The notes: a model not told the origin generated them from the letters alone. A DNA stretch of 64,000 nucleotides from Flavobacteriales bacterium (GCA_947497485.1 CANMHB010000005.1:62001-126000), one strand, 5' to 3'. Counted from the stretch's first letter, positions 35,903 to 44,979 are shown. Program-made: numbers and translations.

Positions 35903-37393
35903 ATGGAGAAATTTGACCTCGTTGTTTTAGGTGGCGGTCCTGCAGGTTACGCAGCAGCAATGCGTGGAATTGATTTTGGGAAGCGTATTTGCCTTATTGA
36001 AAAGGATAAAGTTGGAGGAGCTGGTGTGTACAATGGTGCACTTTCATCCAAAACTTTGTGGGAGCTTTCTAACCGCGTTGCAGATGTGAACGATATGATT
36101 GTTTCGAAAGGAAGAACAAAGTTCGAATTATCCTGGGAAGACGTTAAAAAAAACCTCGCCGAAGCAATCTTTGAAAGAAAGTTTCAATATTCCGCACACA
36201 TCAAATTGCTTCAAACTGAAACCATGAATAACCTCCTACACTATGAACGAGGTCATGGAAAATTACTTTCTAAAAATGAAATTCAGATCTCGCACGAAGG
36301 TGAAACCAAAACAATTTGGGGAGAAAATATCGTTTTAGCAACGGGTAGTCGTCCGAGAACACTTCCAGAAATTGAAGTTGATGAAGAAACAATTCTTACT
36401 TCAGATGGTATCGACAACATCACCGATTATCCAAAAAGTTTGGTGATTGTTGGAGCCGGTGTAATTGGCTGTGAATACGCTACCATTTTCTCCAATTTTG
36501 GAAAAACAAAAGTTTATATCATCGATCGACAAGAGCGCATTTTGCCATTTGAAGATGAAGATGTTTCCAAACTCATTTCTAAAAATTTAACAGATCATGG
36601 TGTAGTAATTCATTCGAATGCAAAACTCGAACGATTGCAGAAGATTGATGGCGAAGTTGAATATGAACTTTCATATCCAGACGGCACACATCAAGTTATT
36701 CGAGTTGAAAAGGCTTTACTTTCAATTGGACGAATTCCAAACATTGAAGGTTTAGGAATGGAAAATGCTGGAGTATCAATGTCGAAAAGAGGTGTTCACA
36801 TTGGTGACGACGATACGCTAACGAGTGTCCCAAATATTTACGCAGTTGGAGACGTTTCAGGAAGGATTGCCCTTGTTAATATGGGTGAGCTTGAAGCGCG
36901 TCATGCCGTGGAAAAGGCTTTTGGAAATATTCCCGAACGCCTGAATTACGACAATGTTTGTACCATCATGTTTTTAAATCCTGAGGTTGCATCCGTTGGA
37001 TTGAATGAGCAACAATGCGTTGAAAAAAACATTCCTGTCAAAGTTGTGAAAATTGATTATTCCTTGATTACCAGAGCAATCGCAATGCGTAAAACGCAGG
37101 GTTTTTTCAAAATCATTGTCACAAACGATAAAGAAATGAGAATCCTTGGAATGCGGGTCGTTGGAGCACATGCATCCACAGCAATTCAAGCAGTCGGATT
37201 ATTAATTAAACTAAATATGCCGATAGAGGTGCTTTCAGAGTTGATTCATCCGCATCCTTCAATCGTAGAGGGAATTCAAGAATGCGTTCGTATGTTGTTG
37301 AATCGATCTATTTTTAAATCTTCCGTTTTCAAAGATAAGCTAGCTTGTTATTCGCTTGTCGATGGGGTAAAAACTCCTCTTGAAAGACTATAA
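35903..37393 (+). CDS. Dihydrolipoamide-dehydrogenase/transhydrogenase-like flavoprotein lacking the redox-active cysteines
   Basis: A 496-residue FAD/NAD(P)-dependent oxidoreductase of the class I disulfide reductase fold. The FAD loop is FDLVVLGGGPAGYAAAMRG, the NAD loop is LVIVGAGVIGCEYATIF near residue 184, the second FAD site is NIYAVGDVSGRIALVNMGEL, and the C-terminal interface contains IHPHPSIVEGIQE. The disulfide motif GGTCLNVGCIPSK is replaced by GGAGVYNGALSSK, so C41 is Gly and C46 is Ala. It therefore cannot do dithiol chemistry as a normal E3. A soluble transhydrogenase-like or NAD(P)H-dependent electron-transfer role is possible. A likely promoter lies upstream. Confidence 0.85.
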   Translation: MEKFDLVVLGGGPAGYAAAMRGIDFGKRICLIEKDKVGGAGVYNGALSSKTLWELSNRVADVNDMIVSKGRTKFELSWEDVKKNLAEAIFERKFQYSAHIKLLQTETMNNLLHYERGHGKLLSKNEIQISHEGETKTIWGENIVLATGSRPRTLPEIEVDEETILTSDGIDNITDYPKSLVIVGAGVIGCEYATIFSNFGKTKVYIIDRQERILPFEDEDVSKLISKNLTDHGVVIHSNAKLERLQKIDGEVEYELSYPDGTHQVIRVEKALLSIGRIPNIEGLGMENAGVSMSKRGVHIGDDDTLTSVPNIYAVGDVSGRIALVNMGELEARHAVEKAFGNIPERLNYDNVCTIMFLNPEVASVGLNEQQCVEKNIPVKVVKIDYSLITRAIAMRKTQGFFKIIVTNDKEMRILGMRVVGAHASTAIQAVGLLIKLNMPIEVLSELIHPHPSIVEGIQECVRMLLNRSIFKSSVFKDKLACYSLVDGVKTPLERL

Positions 37394-37397
37394 AAAA

Positions 37398-37634
37398 ATG
37401 ATTGAATTTCCTCAGTATCGAAAATTAACGAATAATCGATCTTATTACCGCATTGAAGACGAAACACATTTCATGGAAATTCAACTAATTGGAGCAAGGT
37501 TAATTTCATTCAACATTCATGCTTCTCAGTACCCTGAAATCATTAAAATAAAAGATATGTTGACTTGTCAAGAGCCATATCTTATGAGCGATTCTTTCGA
37601 ATTTGATCACTACTCAGATAAATTAAACATGTAA
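37398..37634 (+). CDS. Small conserved-looking protein of unknown function
   Basis: A 78-residue protein with no recognised domain. It has RSYYRIEDETHFMEIQLIG and ISFNIHASQYPEIIKIKDML, an alpha/beta mix without signal peptide or membrane helix. The ATG at 37398 follows directly on the flavoprotein gene and the next gene begins 3 bases after its stop, so it sits in a translated operon. That and the clean frame support it as real. Function unknown. Confidence 0.65.
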   Translation: MIEFPQYRKLTNNRSYYRIEDETHFMEIQLIGARLISFNIHASQYPEIIKIKDMLTCQEPYLMSDSFEFDHYSDKLNM

Positions 37635-37637
37635 ACT

Positions 37638-38255
37638 ATGAACAATAAAGTTGACTTATTTCTTTTGGATGGTTGTGGGCGTTGCAAATACTATCAAACA
37701 CCTCAATGCAAAGTACATAAGTGGCCAGAGGAATTAATTACGCTTCGTGGCTTGATTTTGGAATATGGATTAAAGGAGGAAATTAAATGGGGATTTCCTT
37801 GCTACACGTTGAATGGGAAAAATATTCTGATTTTGGCTCCATTCAAGGACAATTGTGCCTTAAGTTTTTTTAAAGGTGCGCTTTTAAAAGAAAATCCAAT
37901 TCTTGAAAAGAGTGGAGAGAATTCAAATACATTTCGATTGATTCGATTTCAAGGAATGGATAAAATCAATAAGGAAAAAGAAACAATCCGACACATCATT
38001 CAAGAGGCAATTGATATTGAAGAATCAGGAAAAAAACTTCCGAAAACAGATTATTCCTCCATTGAAATCCCTGAAGAATTAGAAGTTGCATTCGAGGATG
38101 ACCATTTATTTAAAGCCGCTTTCAAGAGTTTAACACCAGGAAGACAACGCGGGTATATTTTACATTTCTCCCAACCAAAACAAACGCAAACGCGAACAAA
38201 TCGAATTGAGAAAAGTAAAACCGCGATAATGAATGGTAAAGGTTTAAATGAATAA
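37638..38255 (+). CDS. YdeI/OmpD-associated family protein (DUF1801 plus YdeI domain)
   Basis: A 205-residue protein. Residues about 25-125 form a DUF1801-like domain (EEIKWGFPCYTLNGKNILIL, CALSFFKGALL). Residues about 145-205 form the YdeI part (IPEELEVAFEDDHLFKAAF, then LTPGRQRGYILHFSQPKQ). The N-terminus has an unusual Cys cluster, DGCGRCKYYQTPQCKVHKW, with CxxC plus Cys and His that could bind a metal. The family's function is poorly known. It sits between two small unknown genes in a tight run. Confidence 0.82.
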   Translation: MNNKVDLFLLDGCGRCKYYQTPQCKVHKWPEELITLRGLILEYGLKEEIKWGFPCYTLNGKNILILAPFKDNCALSFFKGALLKENPILEKSGENSNTFRLIRFQGMDKINKEKETIRHIIQEAIDIEESGKKLPKTDYSSIEIPEELEVAFEDDHLFKAAFKSLTPGRQRGYILHFSQPKQTQTRTNRIEKSKTAIMNGKGLNE

Positions 38256-38261
38256 CTTACG

Positions 38262-38549
38262 TTGAACAAAAAATATTCTTTCTTACTGGTTCCTTTATTT
38301 GTTGGATTACTACTTTCAATTCCTGCCATTGGCAATATTTTATCACCTGAAAATTTTAAATGGAGTAAATCCGATTTTATAATTGCTGGTGTTTTTCTTC
38401 TTATACTTGGTTTTTACATTTACTTTATACTTTTCTTTATTAAAGGCCGAATCAGAATTTTAATTTTGAGCCTCCTATTTATCCTCTTTTGGTTGTTATG
38501 GGTTGAACTTGCTGTTGGGATATTTGATTCTCCTATTTCAGGCCAATAA
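38262..38549 (+). CDS. Small integral membrane protein of unknown function
   Basis: A 95-residue protein with three hydrophobic segments (LLVPLFVGLLLSIPAIGNIL, about 6-25; IIAGVFLLILGFYIYFILFF, about 40-60; ILILSLLFILFWLLWVELAV, about 65-85). No ATG is available, so the start is taken as TTG at 38262, seven bases after the preceding stop. It resembles no family I can name. It lies 37 bases before lpxK. Confidence 0.6.
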   Translation: MNKKYSFLLVPLFVGLLLSIPAIGNILSPENFKWSKSDFIIAGVFLLILGFYIYFILFFIKGRIRILILSLLFILFWLLWVELAVGIFDSPISGQ

Positions 38550-38586
38550 TTCATCTTCCCATTTTGAATTTAATTAACTTCGCTAT

Positions 38587-39609
38587 ATGCTTCTAAGAAG
38601 GATTGTTTTGGCTCCATTTTCACTGATTTGGTTTATTGTAACTGAATTAAGAAATCGAATGTTTGATTTGGGAATCAGAAAATCGTTCCAAATTCCAAAT
38701 AAATCAATTTGCATTGGGAATTTAAGTTTGGGAGGAACTGGAAAAACACCTATGACTGCGTTCCTTGCAAAAATGTTTGAAAATGATTTAAACGTTCAAA
38801 TATTAAGTCGCGGTTACGGAAGAAAAACATCGGGATTTTTGAAAGTAAAAGAAACTGATTGCGCAGAAAATGTTGGCGACGAACCGCTCTTTTACAAGTT
38901 AAAATTTAAAAATAAGGTCAGTGTTGCCGTTTGTGAAAATCGAAAAGAAGGAATTGAGAACATTGGAAAAGACAATTTTGACTTATTGCTCCTTGATGAC
39001 GCCTTTCAACATCGAAAAGTAAAGGCAGGATTCAATATTTTACTTACGCCATACAATCAACTTTTTAGCAAAGACTTCTTGGTTCCAATGGGCAAATTAA
39101 GGGAAAGTAGTAGAAATGCCAATCGGTCAAATTGCATCGTCATCACAAAATGTCCGAATAATATAGAGGAAACTGAAAAAAATAAAATTCTACAAGAATT
39201 AAAAAAATTCAACAAACCTATATTTTTCAGTCACATTGGATATCATAATGCAATTCCTTTTGGTAAACCAATTCAACAAATAACGCGCGTCATCTTGGTA
39301 ACCGGAATTGCAAATCCAAAACCATTGGTTGAATTTCTTGAGAAAACATATCAAATTGAAATGGTTAATTTTCCCGATCACCATCAATTCAAACAAAGTG
39401 AAATTGAACAAATTCACCGAAAAATTGATACTTTTGCAGACGACCAAACGGCAATTTTTACAACGGAAAAAGATTTTGCAAGATTATACAGTAAAATCAC
39501 TATTTGGAAACTTGAAAATTACCCTTGGTACTATGTTCCAATAGAAATGGAATTTGAAAATGAAATTGAATTTAAATCATTAATAAACAATTATGTTAGA
39601 GCAATTTAA
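38587..39609 (+). CDS. lpxK: Tetraacyldisaccharide 4'-kinase
   Basis: Inner-membrane kinase that phosphorylates the lipid A disaccharide at the 4' position. The P-loop is GNLSLGGTGKTPMTAFLAK near residue 43. LSRGYGRKTSGFLKV near residue 75, GDEPLFYKLKF near residue 98 and DLLLLDDAFQHRKVKAGFNI near residue 132 are all family marks. The N-terminal hydrophobic stretch (VLAPFSLIWFIV) gives membrane association. At 340 residues it is typical. It overlaps punA by 17 bases. Confidence 0.95.
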   Translation: MLLRRIVLAPFSLIWFIVTELRNRMFDLGIRKSFQIPNKSICIGNLSLGGTGKTPMTAFLAKMFENDLNVQILSRGYGRKTSGFLKVKETDCAENVGDEPLFYKLKFKNKVSVAVCENRKEGIENIGKDNFDLLLLDDAFQHRKVKAGFNILLTPYNQLFSKDFLVPMGKLRESSRNANRSNCIVITKCPNNIEETEKNKILQELKKFNKPIFFSHIGYHNAIPFGKPIQQITRVILVTGIANPKPLVEFLEKTYQIEMVNFPDHHQFKQSEIEQIHRKIDTFADDQTAIFTTEKDFARLYSKITIWKLENYPWYYVPIEMEFENEIEFKSLINNYVRAI

Positions 39610-40405
39610 AGAATCAGCAGCTTACATTCAATCGCGAACAACTGTAAAACCGAGCATTGGAATCATTCTTGGAACTGGATTGGGTGGTTTGGTTAAAGAA
39701 ATCAATGTAATCGACGAAATTCCATACGAGCAAATTCCGAATTTTCCTGTTTCAACAGTCGAAAGCCATTCAGGTAAATTGATTTTTGGTGAGCTTGGAG
39801 GTAAAAAAGTTGTTGCTATGCAAGGTCGTTTTCACTACTACGAGGGTTATTCGTTACAACAAGTGACTTTCCCTGTTCGCGTAATGAAATTTCTGGGTAT
39901 CGAGCGCTTATTCGTTAGCAATGCCTCTGGCGGCGTGAATCCAGATTTTGAAGTAGGTGAAATCATGATTCAAAATGATCACATTAACCTTTTCCCTGGG
40001 AATCCTTTGATTGGAAAAAACTTCGATGAATTAGGTCCTCGATTCCCAGATATGAGTGAACCGTATGATCACGCAATGATTGAGCTTGCTTTGACAATTG
40101 CAAAAGAAAATAATATCAAAGTTTCTGTTGGAACCTATGCTGGTTTAACTGGCCCAACCTTAGAAACGCCTGCAGAGTATCAATATGTTCGAAATACTGG
40201 TGCAGATGCCGTTGGGATGTCGACCGTGCCGGAAGTTATCGTTGCTCGACACATGGAAATTCCTTGTTTTGCCATTTCAATTATTACAGATTTAGGTGTA
40301 AAAGGAAAAATTCAAAAAGTGAGTTTACAAGATGTAATTGAAGTTGCCAGCCGCCAAGAGCCAAAGATGACTAAAATTATGAAGGAACTTATTTCACGCG
40401 TTTAA
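39593..40405 (+). CDS. punA: Purine nucleoside phosphorylase (trimeric, PNP-I type)
   Basis: Phosphorolysis of purine nucleosides for salvage. The 270-residue chain carries IGIILGTGLGGLVKEI near residue 22, STVESHSGKLIFGELGG (phosphate/His site) near residue 60, VVAMQGRFHYYEGYSLQQV, NASGGVNPDFEVGEIM near residue 117 and the purine-site GADAVGMSTVPEVIVA near residue 200. This pattern fits the mammalian-like trimeric class rather than hexameric DeoD. It overlaps lpxK by 17 bases and is followed after two bases by gatB. Confidence 0.93.
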   Translation: MLEQFKESAAYIQSRTTVKPSIGIILGTGLGGLVKEINVIDEIPYEQIPNFPVSTVESHSGKLIFGELGGKKVVAMQGRFHYYEGYSLQQVTFPVRVMKFLGIERLFVSNASGGVNPDFEVGEIMIQNDHINLFPGNPLIGKNFDELGPRFPDMSEPYDHAMIELALTIAKENNIKVSVGTYAGLTGPTLETPAEYQYVRNTGADAVGMSTVPEVIVARHMEIPCFAISIITDLGVKGKIQKVSLQDVIEVASRQEPKMTKIMKELISRV

Positions 40406-40407
40406 GG

Positions 40408-41862
40408 ATGAACGAAGAAATTCGAAATAAATACGAAGCAGTCATTGGTTTGGAGGTTCACGCCCAAATGCTGACCAAAACCAAAGCATATTCCAACGAC
40501 GTCAACGAATATGGCTCGCATCCGAATACGAATGTGAGTGTTATCACGTTGGGGCACCCCGGTACGCTGCCTGTAATGAATAAGAAAACAATTGAATTTG
40601 CGATCCGATTAGGTTTGGCTTGTGAATCTAACATTGCTCGAAATCAATATTTTGCACGAAAAAACTACTTTTATCCAGATCTTCCAAAAGGATATCAAAT
40701 CACACAGGATAAAACACCGATTTGTACAGGAGGAAAAATTTTCATTCGCACGGAAGATGGTTCTGAAAAAGCAATCAACCTGACGCGCATTCACATGGAG
40801 GAAGATGCCGGTAAGAGCATTCATGATGTTGATGTTTATGATACACTTGTGGATTTAAACCGAGCTGGAACTCCCCTACTTGAAATTGTTACGGAACCAG
40901 ATATTCGCTCGTCACAGGAAGCATACAATTACTTAACGGAAGTTCGAAAACTTGTTCGTTATCTTGATATATGTGATGGAAACATGGAAGAAGGTTCTCT
41001 TCGATGCGATGCCAACATTTCAGTTCGACTTAAAGGAACTGAAAAATTTGGGACAAAAGTTGAAGTGAAAAACATGAACTCGATTCGTAACGTTCAGCGT
41101 GCAATCGAATTTGAGATTAATCGGCAAATTGAAGCCATTGAAAATGGTGATCCTTTGACACAAGAAACGAGGGCTTTTGATGCACTTAAAGGCATTACCA
41201 TTTCGATGCGTTCGAAAGAAGCAGCGAATGATTACCGTTATTTTCCAGAGCCAGATTTACAACCATTGTTCGTTGATCAAACTCAAATTGACAGTATTAA
41301 AAAGGAAATGCCAGCTTTACCGCGTGAATTATTTTTCAAATACACAAAGGAATTTGGTCTTTCAGATTATGATGCTTATAATCTAACTGACAACAAAGGA
41401 ATTGCCCTTTATTATGAGGAAATAATTGATCTAACATCAAATTACAAAGCAGCAGCCAATTGGATGATGGGTGATGTGAAATCATACTTAAATGAATACG
41501 GTGTTGAAATTGATGAATTTCCAATTACCCCAAAAACGATTTCCGAATTAATTCAGTTAATTGACAATGGAAAAGTATCAACATCAATTGCTTCACAGCG
41601 TATTTTCCCAGAGCTGTTGAAGACCAAAGAATCTCCATTACAAATTGCTGAACGATTAAATTTAATTCAAAACTCAGATGAAGATTCTCTTAAGCAATTC
41701 ATTCTTCAGGTTTTTGATGAAAATAAAAACGAAGTTGAACGCTATAGAGCGGGTGAAAAACAATTAACTGGATTTTTCATGGGTAAATTAATGAAAGTTT
41801 CACAAGGAAAGGCAGATCCAAAGATTGCCAATGGTTTATTGAGACAAATGTTAGAATCTTGA
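40408..41862 (+). CDS. gatB: Asp-tRNA(Asn)/Glu-tRNA(Gln) amidotransferase subunit B
   Basis: Kinase/tRNA-binding subunit of GatCAB, which amidates misacylated Glu-tRNA(Gln) or Asp-tRNA(Asn). Features include YEAVIGLEVHAQMLTKTKAY near residue 9, RKNYFYPDLPKGYQITQ near residue 88, IHMEEDAGKSIHD near residue 130 and DLNRAGTPLLEIVTEPDIRS near residue 148. Next come MEEGSLRCDANISVRLKG and VEVKNMNSIRNVQRAIEFEI. The C-terminal helical YqeY-like tail (ISELIQLIDNGKVSTSIA and on) is complete. The 484 residues are normal. gatA and gatC are not in the window. Confidence 0.97.
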   Translation: MNEEIRNKYEAVIGLEVHAQMLTKTKAYSNDVNEYGSHPNTNVSVITLGHPGTLPVMNKKTIEFAIRLGLACESNIARNQYFARKNYFYPDLPKGYQITQDKTPICTGGKIFIRTEDGSEKAINLTRIHMEEDAGKSIHDVDVYDTLVDLNRAGTPLLEIVTEPDIRSSQEAYNYLTEVRKLVRYLDICDGNMEEGSLRCDANISVRLKGTEKFGTKVEVKNMNSIRNVQRAIEFEINRQIEAIENGDPLTQETRAFDALKGITISMRSKEAANDYRYFPEPDLQPLFVDQTQIDSIKKEMPALPRELFFKYTKEFGLSDYDAYNLTDNKGIALYYEEIIDLTSNYKAAANWMMGDVKSYLNEYGVEIDEFPITPKTISELIQLIDNGKVSTSIASQRIFPELLKTKESPLQIAERLNLIQNSDEDSLKQFILQVFDENKNEVERYRAGEKQLTGFFMGKLMKVSQGKADPKIANGLLRQMLES

Positions 41863-41864
41863 TC

Positions 41865-43058
41865 ATGAGTATATTCAAAAAAAATAAAACACTCATTATT
41901 CTAATTTGTCTTGCAATAATTGCACCCATTATTTATTTTTCTACTAAAAAAGGGGAAATTAAAACCGAGGTCAAAGAAAAACCAAAAGACAATTTTTGGA
42001 TTTCAGGAAGAATTGACGGAGCAGGTGGTATTCGACTATACGTTGAAGCACCAAGTGATCAAGGAATGATTCCTGTTGCCGATACGATCATAAATCCCGA
42101 TGGATCATTCAAATTAAACGGAAATGTACCTGGACTTGGGTTCTTTTTAATCCGATTAGGTGAAAATCCTCAAAATGCAATCCAGGCGACTATTGAACCG
42201 AATAATCTTATTCAAATCAGAACGAATGTTAATGAGTTCAAGTACAAGCCAAATATGAGCGGACCTTCATGGACCAACATTTTAAATAAGCATCAAGCTA
42301 TTTTGCGTGACTTTGAATTCGAACAACAAAAATTGATTGCAAACGAACAAAAGTTATCTAAAGAACAAGTCAATGAAGCATTCAAAGTAATTAAGAAAAA
42401 AGTAGAAGATTTTGCCAAAACTTCAATGATTAATGATCCTGAAAATGCCTATAATATTGTTCTTTCAATGGCATTACTACCAACATCCAGTTTTTCAGAT
42501 TGGGATGCAGATAATTTAAAAGCGCTAGAAATGGCCGCACAAGGATTTGAAAAAAAGTATAATGGTCAGCCTGCCGCAAAAACATTTAGAAGTCAAGTGG
42601 ATCAAATAGCAGCGGCATACAGACAATATAGTTCAACTACTGACGGATCAATCACTGCACCAGAAATAGAATTGAAAAACCCAGAAGGAAAAGTTTTGCG
42701 GTTATCCGACCAAAGAGGTAAAGTAGTTCTTATCGATTTTTGGGCATCTTGGTGTGTGCCTTGCAGAAAAGAAAACCCGAACGTTGTAAAACTTTACAAA
42801 AAATATGAAAAGCAAGGATTTACTGTATTCTCTGTTTCACTCGACGAGGATATCACAGCGTGGAAATCAGCCATAAAAAAAGATGGATTAATTTGGCCAA
42901 ATCACGTCAGCGACCTGAAGGGTTGGGAAACTTCTTTAATTACAACCTATGGATTTGATGCGATTCCGTATACAGTATTAGTCGATAAAAATGGCAAAGT
43001 TATTGGCACGAATTTGCGAGGAGCAGAGTTGGAACGAAAATTGGAAGAATTGTTTTAA
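41865..43058 (+). CDS. TlpA-like thiol-disulfide oxidoreductase with DUF4369 domain (copy 1)
   Basis: A 397-residue envelope thioredoxin. An N-terminal anchor helix (TLIILICLAIIAPIIYF, about 8-26) is followed by a DUF4369-like beta domain (about 45-140, WISGRIDGAGGIRLYVEA). A helical middle and a C-terminal thioredoxin domain (about 265-397) follow, the latter with active site FWASWCVPCRKENPNVVKLY and cis-Pro region FDAIPYTVLVDKNGKVIG. Such proteins reduce or oxidise periplasmic thiols, for example in cytochrome c maturation. A TTG two codons upstream overlaps gatB's stop, but the ATG at 41865 is preferred. It is a tandem paralogue of the next gene. Confidence 0.87.
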   Translation: MSIFKKNKTLIILICLAIIAPIIYFSTKKGEIKTEVKEKPKDNFWISGRIDGAGGIRLYVEAPSDQGMIPVADTIINPDGSFKLNGNVPGLGFFLIRLGENPQNAIQATIEPNNLIQIRTNVNEFKYKPNMSGPSWTNILNKHQAILRDFEFEQQKLIANEQKLSKEQVNEAFKVIKKKVEDFAKTSMINDPENAYNIVLSMALLPTSSFSDWDADNLKALEMAAQGFEKKYNGQPAAKTFRSQVDQIAAAYRQYSSTTDGSITAPEIELKNPEGKVLRLSDQRGKVVLIDFWASWCVPCRKENPNVVKLYKKYEKQGFTVFSVSLDEDITAWKSAIKKDGLIWPNHVSDLKGWETSLITTYGFDAIPYTVLVDKNGKVIGTNLRGAELERKLEELF

Positions 43059-43067
43059 AACGCGAAC

Positions 43068-44183
43068 ATGACAACAAGAATTATTTATTGTTTATTCATT
43101 CTCTTACATTTCGTAAGTTGGTCTCAAAATGAATTTGACGTTAAAATATCAGGCACTATTTTCAATTCAAAAGTCGATACTTTCAAATTATCTCAATTTT
43201 TTGGTTCATACTTTAAAGACTATGCGAATATTCCTGCAGATAAAAACGGAAACTTCAACTTTTCCGGAAAACTTCCGAATGAAGATTTTTACTTTCTGCG
43301 TGTTGGAAACAATAATGTAAATCTTATCGTTCGTGACAAATGTGACATGAAAATATATGGAGATGGTTCAAAAATTCGCGAATTCTGCAACATCATTGGG
43401 TCAGATGAATCAAAAGCATTTCATGATTTTGCATTAATCGCAGATAATTGGAGAATGAAATCGGATTCTGCCATGACCGCACTTAGACAAGATCCTAGTC
43501 GTGAAAAAGCAATCAATGAATACATGCAAGGACAATTTATGACGTATCAGCAAGAACTGCAAAATTTTGTGAGTATGAACTCCAATTCTCCAGCTTTGAT
43601 TTTAGCTTTGAACAATATTGATATTGAGCAGAATTTTAAGGATTATGAAAACATAATGCTTCAGGTTTATAATTCATTCTCAAAAAGTCCAACAGTACAG
43701 AATTATTACCAAAACTACTTGGCAGCCAAGAAAAAAATAGAAGATGGAATGATTCTCGCTATCGGAAAATTAGCTCCTGATTTTGAAGAAATAGGAACTG
43801 ATCGAAAAACAAAAATTAAGCTTTCAGACCTCAAAGGAAAAGTCGTTTTAATTGATTTTTGGGCTTCTTGGTGTGGTCCCTGCAGAAAGGAAAATCCCAA
43901 CGTGGTTCGAACCTACGAGAAATATAAAGAGGATGGTTTTACCGTAATGAGTGTTTCTCTTGACACCGACAAAGACAAATGGATTGCTGCAATTAATAAA
44001 GATAATCTATCATGGCCAAATCACGTTAGCGATCTTGCAGGATGGAATAGCCAAGTGGGTAAAAAATATGGTGTTTCAAGCGTACCGTTTACTGTATTAA
44101 TTGATCAAGAGGGGAAAATTATCAAAACAAACTTAAGAGGTGAAGCACTCGAAATTGAATTAAAACGGATTTACGGGCACTAG
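43068..44183 (+). CDS. TlpA-like thiol-disulfide oxidoreductase with DUF4369 domain (copy 2)
   Basis: A 371-residue paralogue of the upstream gene. It has a cleavable-looking signal peptide (CLFILLHFVSWSQ, about 6-18), a DUF4369-like domain (VKISGTIFNSKVDTFKLSQF), a helical middle, and a thioredoxin domain from about residue 235. The active site is FWASWCGPCRKENPNVVRTY, and the cis-Pro loop is YGVSSVPFTVLIDQEGKIIK. Near-identical stretches in the two copies (ASWC-x-PCRKENPNVV and WPNHVSDL) show tandem duplication. The different N-termini suggest one copy is membrane-anchored and the other released. Confidence 0.87.
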   Translation: MTTRIIYCLFILLHFVSWSQNEFDVKISGTIFNSKVDTFKLSQFFGSYFKDYANIPADKNGNFNFSGKLPNEDFYFLRVGNNNVNLIVRDKCDMKIYGDGSKIREFCNIIGSDESKAFHDFALIADNWRMKSDSAMTALRQDPSREKAINEYMQGQFMTYQQELQNFVSMNSNSPALILALNNIDIEQNFKDYENIMLQVYNSFSKSPTVQNYYQNYLAAKKKIEDGMILAIGKLAPDFEEIGTDRKTKIKLSDLKGKVVLIDFWASWCGPCRKENPNVVRTYEKYKEDGFTVMSVSLDTDKDKWIAAINKDNLSWPNHVSDLAGWNSQVGKKYGVSSVPFTVLIDQEGKIIKTNLRGEALEIELKRIYGH

Positions 44184-44187
44184 TCCA

Positions 44188-44976
44188 ATGGAGGAACAAG
44201 AAAAAAAATACACCTATTTTGCTTCGGATTTTCATCTTGGCGTCCCGAATAGAGAAATCAGTTTAGAACGAGAAAAAAAAATCGTTTCGTGGCTAAATGA
44301 AATAGAAAAAAATGCTTCTGCTATTTATTTAGTCGGTGATATTTTTGATTTCTGGTTTGAATACAAGCATGCTATTCCGAAAGGTTTTATTCGACTGCAA
44401 GCCAAAATAATTGAATTAACTGATAAGGGCATTCCAGTCCATTTCTTCCTTGGTAATCATGATATGTGGATGTTTGATTATTTCAAAACTGAATTAGGTG
44501 TTCAAATTCATAGTGACGAAATTGAAATCGAACTAAACGGGAAATTATTTTACATTGCCCATGGTGACGGCTTAGGTCCAGGTGATAAAGGATATAAACT
44601 CATTAAAAAAATATTTCGAAACCGAATTTGTCAATGGGCTTTCGCTCGTTTGCATCCAAATTTTGGTATCGCTTTAGCGTCTTATTTTTCGAAAACTAGT
44701 AGAATAAGCACAGGGGCTGAAGATGCTGTTTTGCAGAATTTAGATAAAGAATGGCTTTATCAATTTACAAAATCTGCCGAAGTCACAAAACATCGCGACT
44801 TCTATATTTTTGGTCACAGGCATTTACCTTTGAAATTTGAAATCGGGCAAACGTATTATTTTAATCTTGGCGAATGGTTGAACTTTTGCACTTTCGGACG
44901 TTTTGATGGAGAAATATTTGAAATTTTGCAATGGAAAAATGATCAAATTCAACCATTTAAAACCATTTCGGAGTAG
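44188..44976 (+). CDS. lpxH: UDP-2,3-diacylglucosamine pyrophosphatase (LpxH type)
   Basis: Calcineurin-like metallophosphoesterase that cleaves UDP-2,3-diacylglucosamine to lipid X in lipid A synthesis. Metal motifs are YFASDFHLGVPN (DxH) near residue 10, LVGDIFDFWFEYKHAIPKG (GDxxD) near residue 49, FFLGNHDMWMFDYFKTELG (GNHD) near residue 88 and AHGDGLGPGDKGYKLIKKIF near residue 127. FIFGHRHLP-like IFGHRHLPLKF closes the site near residue 208. The 262 residues are typical. lpxK lies about 5.6 kb upstream in the same gene run. Confidence 0.93.
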   Translation: MEEQEKKYTYFASDFHLGVPNREISLEREKKIVSWLNEIEKNASAIYLVGDIFDFWFEYKHAIPKGFIRLQAKIIELTDKGIPVHFFLGNHDMWMFDYFKTELGVQIHSDEIEIELNGKLFYIAHGDGLGPGDKGYKLIKKIFRNRICQWAFARLHPNFGIALASYFSKTSRISTGAEDAVLQNLDKEWLYQFTKSAEVTKHRDFYIFGHRHLPLKFEIGQTYYFNLGEWLNFCTFGRFDGEIFEILQWKNDQIQPFKTISE

Positions 44977-44979
44977 CCT

